DNA of 37,170 nt from Deltaproteobacteria bacterium (GCA_016187835.1 JACPIY010000027.1:1-37170), one strand, 5' to 3'. Counted from the first letter of the stretch, positions 1 through 7,981 are shown. Notes: generated by a model not told the origin, from the letters alone. Numbers and translations: made by a program.

Positions 1-161
1 CCCTCGAAATATTTAACCTCTGCTTTACCTTTTTTATGATCTGCTTTTGCTTCCGCTACTCCATTTATTCTTTTTAAATTAGCTTCAACTGACTTATCAC
101 AATGTGAGCAAGTCATACCATCTATTTTTAGTGTTGTACTTGCAAGGTCTTGGTCACTCAT
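1..161 (-). CDS. Heavy-metal-associated (HMA) domain protein, cut by the left window edge
   Basis: An ATG at 161-159 follows a good Shine-Dalgarno (AGGAGG on the minus strand, 169-174). The visible 53 residues are an HMA ferredoxin-like fold with the metal-binding motif GMTCSHC (Cys18 and Cys21) and no signal peptide, so this part should be cytosolic. It is the last visible gene of a leftward mer operon, 60 bases after merP. By gene order it could be the N-terminal HMA domain of mercuric reductase (MerA), a metal P-type ATPase, or a free CopZ-type chaperone. The window ends before any catalytic domain, so the choice cannot be made. Only the HMA call is firm. Confidence 0.75.
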   Translation of the reverse strand, partial: MSDQDLASTTLKIDGMTCSHCDKSVEANLKRINGVAEAKADHKKGKAEVKYFE

Positions 162-220
162 TTTTGAACCTCCTGCTGTCCAGATTTTATACTTACTTCA
201 CTACTACTTAAGTAGCTGCT

Positions 221-565
221 TTACTTCCCTTCCTTATCAAGAGGAATTGCTTTAAAGCCGGCATTCTCAATTGTTTTCACTATCTTATCCACCGTAACTT
301 TGCCCTCTTCATAGCTTACTTTAGCCTCTTTATCTTCGTAACTGACATTAGCATTTACTACACCGTCTAGTCTTTTTAAAGCAGTTTTTATGGTAAGGGG
401 GCACGTCCCGCACGTCATACCTTCCACTTTGAATATGGCTTCTTTCGTATTTGCAGTACTTTCTTTACCTAGAGCCTTACCTGTAGGACAACAAACATAA
501 AAATTCACAAATGCAACTCCTGAAAGTATCACCAATGCGACTATGACTTTGGTTAAAGCTTTCAT
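221..565 (-). CDS. merP: MerP-like periplasmic mercury-binding protein
   Basis: This is a 114-residue protein with a hydrophobic N-terminal segment (about residues 5-24) that exports or anchors it, followed by one HMA domain. The motif GMTCGTCP (Cys52 and Cys55) has the proline after the second Cys that is typical of MerP. In the classical system MerP captures Hg(II) in the periplasm and hands it to MerT. An adjacent Cys-Cys pair at 25-26, just after the membrane segment, is not part of the usual MerP scheme and could be an extra thiol site. The start is set by AGGAGG seven bases upstream. It lies 26 bases downstream of merT in the same operon. Confidence 0.9.
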   Translation of the reverse strand: MKALTKVIVALVILSGVAFVNFYVCCPTGKALGKESTANTKEAIFKVEGMTCGTCPLTIKTALKRLDGVVNANVSYEDKEAKVSYEEGKVTVDKIVKTIENAGFKAIPLDKEGK

Positions 566-591
566 ATCGTTAACCTCCTTTTTTTAATTTT

Positions 592-948
592 CTAGCTCAT
601 AAAAAATCCAATAATATTTGGTGAAAAGATAGTTGCAACTACCAATATAGCTGCTATCCAGAGAAGGATTTTATTTAGTCTCTTTCTGCCGGGATTTACT
701 GCACAGCTTGTGCCGGGACTGCATTCTTCTCCACCTCTATAAGCGAAAAAGAAACCAAATGCCAAAAACCCAAAAGCTATCGTTCCAAAGATCCATCTGT
801 ATTGTTCGAGCTTCGCAAAAAAAGCTGCTCCACTTAGTCCAAGAACAACAAATACCAGGGGACCTATGCAGCATAACGATGCTAAAAGTCCCGATACTAC
901 AGAGCCTATGGAAGCAAAAAGTGTCATTTTTTCAGTTTTATCAGCCAT
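592..948 (-). CDS. merT: MerT mercuric ion transporter
   Basis: This is a 118-residue inner-membrane protein with three predicted transmembrane helices (about 12-36, 50-70, 92-116). It carries both cysteine pairs expected of MerT: Cys26-Cys27 in the first helix within LCCIGP, and Cys76/Cys82 in the loop after helix two. It moves Hg(II) received from MerP across the inner membrane. Length and cysteine layout match characterised MerT proteins. GGAGA precedes the ATG. It is 18 bases downstream of the ArsR-family gene, so the two are probably cotranscribed. A degraded copy of its 5' end lies at about 1600-1664. Confidence 0.92.
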   Translation of the reverse strand: MADKTEKMTLFASIGSVVSGLLASLCCIGPLVFVVLGLSGAAFFAKLEQYRWIFGTIAFGFLAFGFFFAYRGGEECSPGTSCAVNPGRKRLNKILLWIAAILVVATIFSPNIIGFFMS

Positions 949-966
949 TCTTCCAGTCTCCTTTTA

Positions 967-1305
967 CTAAATTCTAGTACATGCGTAAATATGTTCGGCA
1001 TTTTCGGCTATTATCTGGCTTGCGAGGTAAATAATTTTTTGAATCCTCTCATCTGTAACTTGGTAGTAAATGTTCTTACCCTCTTTTCTAGATGATACAA
1101 ACCCACACCATTTGAGACATGCAAGGTGGTTTGATACGCCGCTCTGTGATATTCCGAGATTAGCAATTAAGTCCGTTACGTTTCTTTCCTTTTCAAGAAT
1201 AAGCTGGATGATTCTTATCCGTGTAGGATCACAAAAGGCTTTAAAGAACTTAGGCAGAAGGTCTTCTATTAAGGATTCTGGAAGTTCAGTCTTTTGAGCA
1301 GTCAT
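967..1305 (-). CDS. ArsR/SmtB-family metal sensor, CmtR-like
   Basis: This is a 112-residue winged-helix repressor. The recognition region (about 52-64) reads SQSGVSNHLACL. Two cysteines, Cys63 and Cys67, sit in the DNA-recognition helix as C-x3-C (ACLKWCG), and a third, Cys109, sits near the C-terminus. This arrangement matches CmtR-type sensors of Cd/Pb, where two helix cysteines and one C-terminal cysteine bind the metal; some ArsR-family mercury repressors also place cysteines here. The motif is not the ELCVCDL signature of CadC/ArsR. AGGAGG precedes the ATG. It heads the merT-merP operon and probably autoregulates it through the palindrome at 1327-1338. I infer that Hg(II) is the inducer from its neighbours. 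Confidence 0.88.
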   Translation of the reverse strand: MTAQKTELPESLIEDLLPKFFKAFCDPTRIRIIQLILEKERNVTDLIANLGISQSGVSNHLACLKWCGFVSSRKEGKNIYYQVTDERIQKIIYLASQIIAENAEHIYACTRI

Positions 1306-1326
1306 AAAATACCTCCTTACTTTGTT

Positions 1327-1338
1327 ATATTTAAATAT
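1327..1338. promoter_or_regulatory. 12-bp perfect palindrome upstream of the ArsR-family gene
   Basis: The sequence ATATTTAAATAT is a perfect palindrome about 20 bases upstream of the ArsR-family start codon, in the promoter region of the leftward operon. AT-rich dyads of this kind are typical operators for ArsR/SmtB repressors. Its position suggests autoregulation; binding itself is inference. Confidence 0.45.
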
Positions 1339-1599
1339 TATGATGTATCAGATTAACAAAAGTTTCAACTTAAGTCAAGAGGATTTTCCCTGAAAATTCG
1401 TATAAAGTATCGAGTACCTTCACAGATAACGTATCCTGAAGCGTTATAAATGAGAGTTACAATAGGCCATATAAAGGAATAAAATACTTATGAAGATAGT
1501 AAGACTTAAAAGAAAAGCTAATGAAAATGAAGAATAAAAGATGGCTAGAAGTATCAAATTAACAGCATTGGGAGGGCTAATAACAAAGGCATTATATTA

Positions 1600-1664
1600 C
1601 AAGCCTGTAGAGGCAACGAGTGTTATTCTTTCAGTTTTATCGGCTACTTTTCAGTCTCTTTTGT
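1600..1664 (-). pseudogene. Decayed 5' end of a second merT
   Basis: Read on the minus strand from 1647, the sequence matches the start of merT: about 36 of 46 bases agree by eye, and the bases just upstream (AAAAGAGACTG) resemble the merT ribosome-binding region (AAAAGGAGACTGG). The start codon has become GTA. The reading frame gives VADKTERITLVASTGL, against MADKTEKMTLFASIGS in the intact gene, and then meets a stop. The remainder, from about 1600 down to the ArsR-family promoter, is non-coding with no other gene I can see. Lying directly after merR, it suggests an ancestral merR-merT operon. Confidence 0.7.
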
Positions 1665-1669
1665 TAGCA

Positions 1670-2080
1670 TTAGTTCTCCTCCTTCGTATCCAGCACCTCC
1701 ATTATTGAGCATTCACCCGCTGGTCCCTGTCCGCTACACATTGCTACAAGCTTTGTGAGTGACTTCTTTATTTTTTGAAGTGCTTGGATCTTTTCTTCAA
1801 TCACGGTAATTTTGGTCTCCGCCCGTCTCTTGACGTCACCGCAAGTGGTATCTGGGGCAACTCGTAAGGAGAGGAGTTCCGAGATCTCCTTGAGAGAGAA
1901 TCCGAGTTCCTGAGCACACTTGATGAACTGAATACGTGCGACAATGTCGTGAGAGTATTGGCGGTAACCAGACCTGGGTCGAGGCGGTTTGGGTATGAGA
2001 CCACGGCGTTCATAATAGCGGACTGTCTCAATGTTGACTTCTGCATTTTTAGCCAGTTGCCCTATGGTCAAATTCTTCAT
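1670..2080 (-). CDS. merR: MerR mercury-responsive activator/repressor
   Basis: This 136-residue MerR-family regulator has an N-terminal winged helix-turn-helix (LTIGQLAKNAEVNIETVRYY), a long dimerisation helix and the three mercury-ligand cysteines (Cys80, Cys115 and Cys124, numbered from this start). Their spacing equals that of Tn501 MerR Cys82/117/126, so Hg(II) specificity is well supported. I chose the ATG at 2080 because GGAGG lies six bases upstream. The upstream in-frame ATG at 2092 overlaps that ribosome-binding site and would fall before the predicted transcription start. The gene is transcribed in the same direction as merT/merP, not divergently as in Tn501. Its own promoter is a MerR-type promoter (2097-2128). 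Confidence 0.92.
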   Translation of the reverse strand: MKNLTIGQLAKNAEVNIETVRYYERRGLIPKPPRPRSGYRQYSHDIVARIQFIKCAQELGFSLKEISELLSLRVAPDTTCGDVKRRAETKITVIEEKIQALQKIKKSLTKLVAMCSGQGPAGECSIMEVLDTKEEN

Positions 2081-2096
2081 TTTTGCCTCCATTCAT

Positions 2097-2128
2097 AGTA
2101 TAAGCTCGGTACCAAGGTACGGAGTCAA
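2097..2128 (-). promoter_or_regulatory. MerR-type promoter/operator driving merR
   Basis: On the minus strand there is a -35 TTGACT (2128-2123), a 20-bp spacer and a -10 TATACT (2102-2097). The spacer carries the imperfect dyad CTCCGTAC-CTTG-GTACCGAG (7 of 8 arm positions pair), almost the classical mer operator. An overlong 19-20 bp spacer is the hallmark of promoters that MerR proteins activate by DNA distortion. The expected start point (about 2090) leaves only a short leader before merR. It implies autoregulation by Hg(II)-MerR. Confidence 0.85.
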
Positions 2129-2130
2129 GT

Positions 2131-2810
2131 GTTTTTTGGATTTTATTTTATTCATAGTCAAAGCTAGTATATTTATCTTGTTATTTCGGCTAGTCTAAGA
2201 TGCGCGTAAGACATGACAATTAAATGTAATATCTGATTGAAGATTGTGTTATAATGGGATATGGCTTGAATCTCCTTTGTTAATTGAGCTAAAGGCGATT
2301 ATTCTCAATCCCCTCTAAGGAGTATTAAGCCTTCTTCATAATTTTTTACCGGACACTACTGATTATTTATATTAATAAATCCTAATTGTTGATTTAGGGA
2401 TTTTAACCAAAAAGCTCATGGATTGATTACTTGCGAGACATCACCGGATAAGGGTTAACTTAGCATTCATATCCCTCCCCATAATTTATTAATTAATTTT
2501 TCTTATTCTATGCCTGTAAAAACCGGTTCATTCAATGAGGTCAAGCTATAACTAGACGTGATCAATAGATGAAGAACTGCTGGTAACATGGACCATTATT
2601 TTATGTCTATTATCTTTCTCAATCTATTCCATTGAAAGAGTGCTCTTTAATTATTCCCTTAATTAAAGAATACTGGCTTTGAAACGTTTTATAATTAGCC
2701 TCACCTAAACTAAAACGTCTTACATTTTCAAGCAGAAGTCTATCAAAACATATTAAAGGCTTCCGGAAGGTAATGAACAGTATATAAGCCCATTAAGGAG
2801 GTGAGAAACC
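2131..2810. other. Long intergenic region without a recognisable gene
   Basis: About 680 bases of AT-rich DNA lie between the merR promoter and the secreted Cys/His protein. I see no coding frame with plausible composition. One AT-rich hairpin is clear at 2644-2669 (10-bp arms TCTTTAATTA/TAATTAAAGA, 6-base loop). It is not followed by a U-tract that would make it a convincing terminator. Confidence 0.5.
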
Positions 2811-3203
2811 ATGAAACATCTCGATTTGCCCTTAACCATGATTATTGGGGTTTTTCTTCTCATATCTTCTTTGACCTTAGCCGCGGAAGAGCAGAAGATG
2901 GGGGGAGAGGAAGCAACCATTACTGGGCAGGTGGTTGATCCGGCTTGTTATGTGAGTCAGGGGCTAAATGGTGAAACACACGCAAAGTGTGCCACTGCCT
3001 GTGCAAAAGCCGGACAGGCTCTTGGACTTCTGGACAAAAAAGCCAGTATCCTTTACCAAGTTCTAGAACCGGCTCCGGGTGCAGATCCAAACAAGCTTCT
3101 CATAGACCACGTAGAAAAGGATGTTACTGTAAAGGGTAAGGTCTTTCACAAGGACGGTATGCATGCTATAGTTCCTGCTGAGGTCAAACCATCAGCCAGT
3201 TAA
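2811..3203 (+). CDS. Secreted Cys/His protein, copy 1 (C-x10-H-x2-C-x3-C family)
   Basis: This 130-residue protein has a signal peptide (cleavage expected near Ala24) and a compact domain of unknown function. The domain opens with a beta-rich stretch (TITGQVVDPAC). It then carries Cys46, His57, Cys60 and Cys64 in the order C-x10-H-x2-C-x3-C, followed by CAKAGQALGLLD, and ends with a second beta segment (DVTVKGKVF). The same spacing occurs in the paralogue at 21007-21384 within the cus cluster, while the rest has diverged, so these four residues are probably functional ligands. AGGAGGTGAG precedes the ATG. Position between mer genes and thiol-redox genes suggests a periplasmic soft-metal or redox role. 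No established function is known to me. Confidence 0.85.
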   Translation: MKHLDLPLTMIIGVFLLISSLTLAAEEQKMGGEEATITGQVVDPACYVSQGLNGETHAKCATACAKAGQALGLLDKKASILYQVLEPAPGADPNKLLIDHVEKDVTVKGKVFHKDGMHAIVPAEVKPSAS

Positions 3204-3316
3204 TTAAATAACCTTTATTAAGGGATGGCAGTGTCAGTAAAGATGCTTCCTTCCCTTTTAGTTACCTACCGTTAACTGCAAAACCCAGTTAATATAGTTA
3301 CAAAGGCCGGCTTAAA

Positions 3317-3844
3317 ATGAAAAAAAACATTTTTATATCTGTTTTTCTTTTAGCAACTCTATTATTGCTCACCTCATGCAAAAAAGAAAAAGAAGAAGTT
3401 TCGGCTCTAGAATCAAACCACACCCAGGTCAAGGATTTCACTCTTACCTCGCTCGATGGAAACAGAGAGGTAGGGCTTAAAGATTTTAAAGGCAAACCCA
3501 TTGTGATTAACTTTTGGGCTTCGTGGTGTGGCCCCTGCAGAGAAGAAATGCCATTCCTTGAAAAGTCATGGAATGAATATAAGGATAAGGGAGTAGTATT
3601 AATCGGAATAGATGTGCTTGATGATGAAAAGAACGCTAGGGACTTTCTTAAAACATTTGGAATTTCCTATATAAATCTAAAAGACCAATCAGGAGAGGTC
3701 GCAAATAAGTACGGTGTAGTTGCACTGCCAGCAACAATTTTTATAGACAAAAAAGGAAGAATAATCAGAAAGAACTACGGTCCGTTTTTAGGTGAGGATG
3801 GGGAGAAAAACTTCATAAGTTATGTTGAGGAGATAGCAAGGTGA
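3317..3844 (+). CDS. TlpA/ResA-like thioredoxin-fold lipoprotein
   Basis: This 175-residue protein has a lipoprotein signal (lipobox LTSC, lipidated Cys21), so it should be membrane-tethered on the outer face of the inner membrane. The thioredoxin fold begins near residue 38 and carries the active site WCGPC (Cys71 and Cys74) and a later LPAT segment with the expected cis-proline. Such proteins reduce or exchange disulfides in the periplasm, in cytochrome c maturation or for other envelope proteins. Its stop codon overlaps the start of ccdA, the membrane electron donor for this class, which strongly supports a reductant role. A paralogue lies at 35271-35831. Confidence 0.9.
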   Translation: MKKNIFISVFLLATLLLLTSCKKEKEEVSALESNHTQVKDFTLTSLDGNREVGLKDFKGKPIVINFWASWCGPCREEMPFLEKSWNEYKDKGVVLIGIDVLDDEKNARDFLKTFGISYINLKDQSGEVANKYGVVALPATIFIDKKGRIIRKNYGPFLGEDGEKNFISYVEEIAR

Positions 3845-4596
3845 ATCCTGCACACGCAGAGGTAAGCTGGATTTTTGCGTTTCTTGCCGGAGTGGTCTCC
3901 TTTATATCTCCCTGCGTGCTTCCGCTTATTCCGGGCTACGTCTCCATGGTTTCAAAGCTATCATTTGAAGACTTAACCAAAGACTCTACAGAGGGAAAAA
4001 CGGGGAAAATACTTTTTCCCAGTATTCTTTTCGTCCTTGGCTTTTCAGCAGTGTTTGTAACACTGGGGGCTTCGGCATCCTTCATTGGAGCTTTCCTGCA
4101 ACAACAAAAAATACTTCTTCTAAAAATCTCCGGGGTAATTATCATCCTTTTTGGTCTTTTCTCAATGGAAATAATCAAAATCCCCCAGCTCTATAGGGAA
4201 AGGAGAATTAACCTGCCTGAAAGCAATCTGGGGCTTATTGGAACTTTTTTCCTAGGAATTGCTTTCGGTTTTGGCTGGACGCCCTGTGTGGGACCCATTC
4301 TTGCCTCAATTCTTTTATACGCAAGCACATCTGAAGCCGCGGGCAAGGGGGCAGCCCTTCTCTTTGTATATTCCGTAGGACTGGGGCTTCCTTTCCTGCT
4401 AACTGGAGTTGCCCTTTCACGTGCTCTAAAAGCTTTTGGCTGGATAAAGAGGCATTACAGCCTATACAAAGTTATAGTTGGTGGAACGCTTATTTTAGTA
4501 GGAATTCTAATGGTTACAAACAACCTTTATTACTTGAATATTTACGGACAAAAGATTCTTGACCGTGCAGGGCTGGATTTCTGGAAGAGCTTTTAA
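3841..4596 (+). CDS. ccdA: CcdA-type membrane thiol-disulfide carrier
   Basis: This 251-residue protein has six or more transmembrane helices and the two redox cysteines of the CcdA/DsbD-beta family: Cys25 in SPCVLPLIPGY and Cys149 in GWTPCVGP. It passes electrons from cytosolic thioredoxin to periplasmic TlpA/CcmG-type proteins. The GTG start overlaps the TGA of the preceding tlpA-like gene (GTGA), so the two are translationally coupled. The length is normal for stand-alone CcdA, without the flanking periplasmic domains of DsbD. It likely feeds both TlpA-like proteins in this window and CcmH. Confidence 0.92.
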   Translation: MNPAHAEVSWIFAFLAGVVSFISPCVLPLIPGYVSMVSKLSFEDLTKDSTEGKTGKILFPSILFVLGFSAVFVTLGASASFIGAFLQQQKILLLKISGVIIILFGLFSMEIIKIPQLYRERRINLPESNLGLIGTFFLGIAFGFGWTPCVGPILASILLYASTSEAAGKGAALLFVYSVGLGLPFLLTGVALSRALKAFGWIKRHYSLYKVIVGGTLILVGILMVTNNLYYLNIYGQKILDRAGLDFWKSF

Positions 4597-4702
4597 TCGG
4601 AAATCTAAGCTATGCACTTACGCCTCCTTAAATAATCCTCACTTTTTTACAAATCAATACGAGTTTCATTTTGTCAAATTTACACGTTTAACCTGTGCTC
4701 TC

Positions 4703-4730
4703 TTGACTAGTTATCAAGAATTTTTATAAT
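4703..4730 (+). promoter_or_regulatory. Sigma-70-like promoter
   Basis: TTGACT (4703-4708), a 16-bp spacer and TATAAT (4725-4730) lie 40 bases upstream of the zinc-ribbon gene. The preceding gene ends at 4596. This probably drives the zinc-ribbon protein and the malic enzyme. Confidence 0.6.
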
Positions 4731-4769
4731 TTAGGTTACCCACTAGCAATAAGGAGATTCGAGTTAGAG

Positions 4770-5006
4770 GTGCCGATTTACGAATATATATGCAAGAAGT
4801 GTGAAAAAAAATTTGAAACACTGGTTTTGGATTCGGATGACAAAATCACCTGTTCCGAATGCGGAAGCAACAAAATAGAGAGATTATTCTCCACTTTCGG
4901 TTTTAAATCCAAAAACTCAACTCCTCTATCATCCACATCTATAGACACCGTCGGCTCGGCTTGTGGATGCACACCGGCAAGCTGTGGATGTGGTGTAAAA
5001 CATTAG
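4770..5006 (+). CDS. FmdB-family zinc-ribbon protein
   Basis: This 78-residue protein begins PIYEYICKKCEKKFE and carries a zinc ribbon with Cys8, Cys11, Cys28 and Cys31, the FmdB/CxxC-CxxC regulatory-protein family. Members are small putative nucleic-acid- or protein-binding factors, mostly of unknown target. The C-terminus adds a second Cys cluster (GSACGCTPASCGCG), common in this family. The start is GTG at 4770. The best ribosome-binding match, AAGGAG (4751-4756), is 13 bases away, rather far, but no alternative start exists in frame because the conserved domain begins at residue 2. Confidence 0.82.
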   Translation: MPIYEYICKKCEKKFETLVLDSDDKITCSECGSNKIERLFSTFGFKSKNSTPLSSTSIDTVGSACGCTPASCGCGVKH

Positions 5007-5064
5007 GAAACAAACTTGCAGAACCTTATTCGTCTATACCAAAGATTAAACAAAGGGGGAGTCA

Positions 5065-6354
5065 ATGAGCACCAAGATAGATATGAAGCAAGCGGCACTA
5101 GATTATCATTCTACAGGTCGCAAAGGAAAGCTTGAAGTAATTCCCACTAAGCCCTGTGCAACTCAATGGGACCTTTCCTTGGCTTATTCGCCAGGAGTGG
5201 CTGAACCCTGTAGAGAAATACAGAAACACCCTGAATTGGCCTATGAATATACAAATAAAGGAAACCTTGTAGCCGTTGTTACAAACGGAACAGCAGTTTT
5301 AGGACTTGGAGACATTGGATCGCTTGCCGGAAAACCGGTTATGGAAGGGAAGAGCGTTCTTTTTAAAAGATTTGCAGACGTTGACGCCTTTGACATAGAG
5401 ATTAATAGTCATGACCCCGATGAAATAGTCAAGGTCGTAAAACTTCTTGAACCAACATTCGGTGGAATAAACCTCGAGGATATAAAGGCACCCGAATGTT
5501 TCTATATAGAAGACGAATTAAAGAAGCAAATGGATATCCCCGTGTTCCATGACGACCAGCACGGCACCGCTATTATATCCGGAGCCGGCCTGCTAAATGC
5601 CTGTGAAATTGTGGGCAAAATTATGAGTGACCTGAAAATAGTTTTTAGCGGTGCGGGTGCTTCTGCTATCTCCTGTGCCGAGTTCTTCATAAAGCTTGGC
5701 GCAAAAAGAGAAAATATAATTATGTGTGATACAAGAGGTGTTATATACAAAGGAAGACAGTCTGGAATGAATCCACAAAAAGAAAGGTTCGCAGTTGATA
5801 CAAAAATGAGAACGCTAGAAGAAGCAATAAAGGGAACGGATGTTTTTGTTGGACTCTCAACTGCTGGAATGGTAACCAAAGAAATGGTGAAATCCATGGC
5901 TAAAAATCCTATCATTTTTGCAATGGCTAATCCTGACCCCGAGATTACTTATGAAGATGCAAAATCAGTAAGAGACGACATTATCATGGCAACTGGAAGA
6001 TCCGATTACCCAAACCAAGTAAATAACGTCCTGGGGTTTCCGTTTATATTTAGAGGCGCACTCGATGTAAGAGCACGCGCAATCAACGAGGAAATGAAAA
6101 TTGCCGCCGCTTATGCCCTAGCCAGCTTAGCCAAACAGGGCGCTGATGAATCAGTAGCAAAAGCTTATGGACAGACAAGCTTTGAATTTGGTCGAGAATA
6201 TATTGTTCCAACACCTTTTGATCCCAGGGTCTTAATATGGGAATCTACCGCAGTGGCACAGGCTGCAATGCAAACAGGGGTTTCTAGAATAGAATTGGAC
6301 ATTGAAGCATACAGAGAAAGTCTTGAAAGGAAGATTTTTACTAAAAATCCCTAA
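5065..6354 (+). CDS. NAD(P)-dependent malic enzyme, short form
   Basis: This 429-residue cytosolic enzyme catalyses oxidative decarboxylation of malate to pyruvate. Signatures include SPGVAEPC near the N-terminus, the metal/substrate region FHDDQHGTA (near residue 160), the nucleotide-binding loop SGAGASAIS and the conserved AMANPDPE. The protein stops after the malic domain and lacks the phosphotransacetylase-like tail of MaeB (about 760 residues), so it belongs to the short bacterial type. NAD or NADP preference is not visible. A purine-rich GGGGGAG precedes the ATG. Downstream, AAAGCC/GGCTTT (6382-6402) could form a small hairpin but has no U-tract. Confidence 0.93.
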   Translation: MSTKIDMKQAALDYHSTGRKGKLEVIPTKPCATQWDLSLAYSPGVAEPCREIQKHPELAYEYTNKGNLVAVVTNGTAVLGLGDIGSLAGKPVMEGKSVLFKRFADVDAFDIEINSHDPDEIVKVVKLLEPTFGGINLEDIKAPECFYIEDELKKQMDIPVFHDDQHGTAIISGAGLLNACEIVGKIMSDLKIVFSGAGASAISCAEFFIKLGAKRENIIMCDTRGVIYKGRQSGMNPQKERFAVDTKMRTLEEAIKGTDVFVGLSTAGMVTKEMVKSMAKNPIIFAMANPDPEITYEDAKSVRDDIIMATGRSDYPNQVNNVLGFPFIFRGALDVRARAINEEMKIAAAYALASLAKQGADESVAKAYGQTSFEFGREYIVPTPFDPRVLIWESTAVAQAAMQTGVSRIELDIEAYRESLERKIFTKNP

Positions 6355-6430
6355 AGCAACCGGAACCATAATAACTAAAATAAAGCCATTCCAATAGGCT
6401 TTGTAATAAGTCTAACAGCAGGTTTTAGAT

Positions 6431-7327
6431 TTGCCATTAGAAATCAATTCTAACAAAAATAAGAAACTACGAGCTGCCCTTCTTTCAGTAATTGTATCCA
6501 CCCTTCTGATATGCATAAAGTTAGTTTTTGGCTTTCTTACAAACTCAATAAGCATATTTGCGTCTGCCGTTGACTCATTCTTAGACTTATCCGCATCTTC
6601 AGTCAACTATTTTTCAATAAGAAAAGCGGAAAAACCCGCAGATAGAGAACACAGATTTGGACACGGCAAGGCTGAAGGCCTTGCGGGTTTATTTCAAAGC
6701 TTTGTGATTGGAATCTCTTCTCTATATTTAATCTATATCTCAATTAAAAGAATATTTATTGGAACTACAATAGAATCACTAAATTCAGGTATCTTCATAA
6801 TGGTATTCTCTACCGTAGTGAGTTATGTACTCGCAACGCATCTAAGAAAGATAGCGGAAGAAACCGATAGTATTGCCCTCAGTGCAGATAGTCTCCACTA
6901 TAGAGCCGATGTATACACAAGTTCAAGCGTAATTATAGGACTGATTATCATTAGATTTTCAGGACTACTATTGATAGATTCTATAATTTCCATCTGCATT
7001 GCCCTTTATATAATCTGGTCCTCTCTAACTGTTCTTAAAGAATCGGTAGATATTTTAATGGATAAAGAACTCCCCAAGGAAACGGTAGAAGAGGTTAAAG
7101 AAATAATACTCAGCCATAAACCACTTGTTAAAAGCTTTCATAAGATGCGTACAAGAAGGTCGGGTTCTAGAAGGTTTATAGAATTTCATCTTGTTATAGA
7201 CCACACGCTAAGCTTCGTTGAATCCCACGACCTTGCAGAGGATATTATTAAAGATATTGAAGTCAAGGTCCCGAATGCCGATGTGACGGTACATGTAGAC
7301 CCACATAGCTTCCCCGATTATTCTTGA
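6431..7327 (+). CDS. Cation diffusion facilitator (CDF) metal transporter
   Basis: This 298-residue membrane protein has about six transmembrane helices followed by a cytoplasmic metallochaperone-like domain (from about residue 210). It shows the CDF signature with acidic residues in helix two (VDSFLDLSASSVNYF), the HRFGHGKAEG loop and the H-x3-D site in helix five (SLHYRADVYTSS). Members export Zn(II), Fe(II), Cd(II) or similar divalent ions by proton antiport; this layout is closest to FieF-type carriers, but the ion cannot be assigned. The start is TTG at 6431 with only a weak upstream CAGG; no ATG or GTG lies before the first helix, so TTG is the best choice. Confidence 0.88.
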   Translation: MPLEINSNKNKKLRAALLSVIVSTLLICIKLVFGFLTNSISIFASAVDSFLDLSASSVNYFSIRKAEKPADREHRFGHGKAEGLAGLFQSFVIGISSLYLIYISIKRIFIGTTIESLNSGIFIMVFSTVVSYVLATHLRKIAEETDSIALSADSLHYRADVYTSSSVIIGLIIIRFSGLLLIDSIISICIALYIIWSSLTVLKESVDILMDKELPKETVEEVKEIILSHKPLVKSFHKMRTRRSGSRRFIEFHLVIDHTLSFVESHDLAEDIIKDIEVKVPNADVTVHVDPHSFPDYS

Positions 7328-7398
7328 GATTCTCATTCATTTGTAAACGATAGTTATAAGCTAAGAGTATGATCAACATGGCTTATATGAGTATCAGT

Positions 7399-7426
7399 GT
7401 AGGGAACGCATATATGCGCTCCCTAC
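7399..7426. repeat. 28-bp palindromic repeat, GTAG...CTAC type
   Basis: The sequence GTAGGGAACGCAT-AT-ATGCGCTCCCTAC has 13-bp arms with one mismatch and a two-base centre; one further T/A pair extends it on each side. It lies in the 333-base gap between the CDF gene and the Tyr/His-rich protein. The same 28-base design with GTAG/CTAC-type ends recurs at 9167 and 34465. The rest of this gap has no gene I can see. Confidence 0.7.
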
Positions 7427-7660
7427 AACGCTAGTGCATTTATTAAAACCTTAAACCTATGCTTGAAGTGAGTTTTATATAAGTTTGAAGACAAGTAAAA
7501 AGCCTTTTCCGAAAGAATTAGAGAAATGTGCTAGAGATCCGCCACATTCTAGACTTTTGTCGAACTAACCCTACAAGTTCTTCTCATGAAAGAATAAATG
7601 ATGAAACCTTTTTTAAGTTTTTTAGTTTAAATATATAAAATCCGATAAGGAGGGTAAATT

Positions 7661-7939
7661 ATGAAAAAGCTCATCCTTTCCCTAGCGGTTATTTTAGCTT
7701 TTACATTGGCGATCCCAACTATGAGCCTTGCACGTAACTATCAACATGGTTTTAAGCATCACAAATTTCACCACTATCGCCATCATCACGGATACTATAA
7801 ACCTTACTATTCTTATCGTCCTAATTATTATTCATATGGATACTACCCTTACACCTACTCTTATCGCCCTGATTATTATTCATACGGATACTACCCTTAC
7901 ACCTACCCGTTCTTCTCTTTAGGTATTGTAATCAAGTAG
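7661..7939 (+). CDS. Small secreted His/Tyr-rich repeat protein
   Basis: This 92-residue protein has a clear signal peptide (cleavage near Ala24), then a His-rich segment (HHKFHHYRHHHGYY, about 32-45), then two near-identical tandem repeats with the core YYSYGYYPYTY. The composition, almost only Tyr, His, Pro, Ser, Gly and Arg, points to an extended surface or periplasmic polypeptide. His clusters could bind metal and Tyr repeats could crosslink or adhere, but no family function is known to me. AAGGAGGG lies upstream of the ATG at good distance. A weak AGATAA/TTATCT hairpin followed by TGTTTTT (7951-7981) may terminate the transcript. Confidence 0.75.
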   Translation: MKKLILSLAVILAFTLAIPTMSLARNYQHGFKHHKFHHYRHHHGYYKPYYSYRPNYYSYGYYPYTYSYRPDYYSYGYYPYTYPFFSLGIVIK

Positions 7940-7950
7940 CAAATGCTTAC

Positions 7951-7981
7951 AGATAAGACTTGGATGTTTTTATCTTGTTTT
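7951..7981 (+). terminator. Possible intrinsic terminator after the His/Tyr-rich gene
   Basis: Arms AGATAA (7951-7956) and TTATCT (7970-7975) are followed by a T-rich run. The stem is only 6 bp and A/T-rich, so the call is weak. A convergent gene begins to end at 8028, where termination would be useful. Confidence 0.3.

Noticed and set aside
2237-2255. TTGAAG and TATAAT as a promoter in the long intergenic gap.
   Set aside because: Only seven bases separate them, far from the 16-19 needed.
6382-6402. AAAGCC/GGCTTT hairpin after the malic enzyme as a terminator.
   Set aside because: Six-base stem with a nine-base loop and no following T-run.
7526-7552. Interleaved complementary pairs ATGTG/CACAT and CTAGA/TCTAG that could form an H-type pseudoknot.
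   Set aside because: Stems are only five bases, the loop geometry is not persuasive and there is no associated gene start or known RNA motif.
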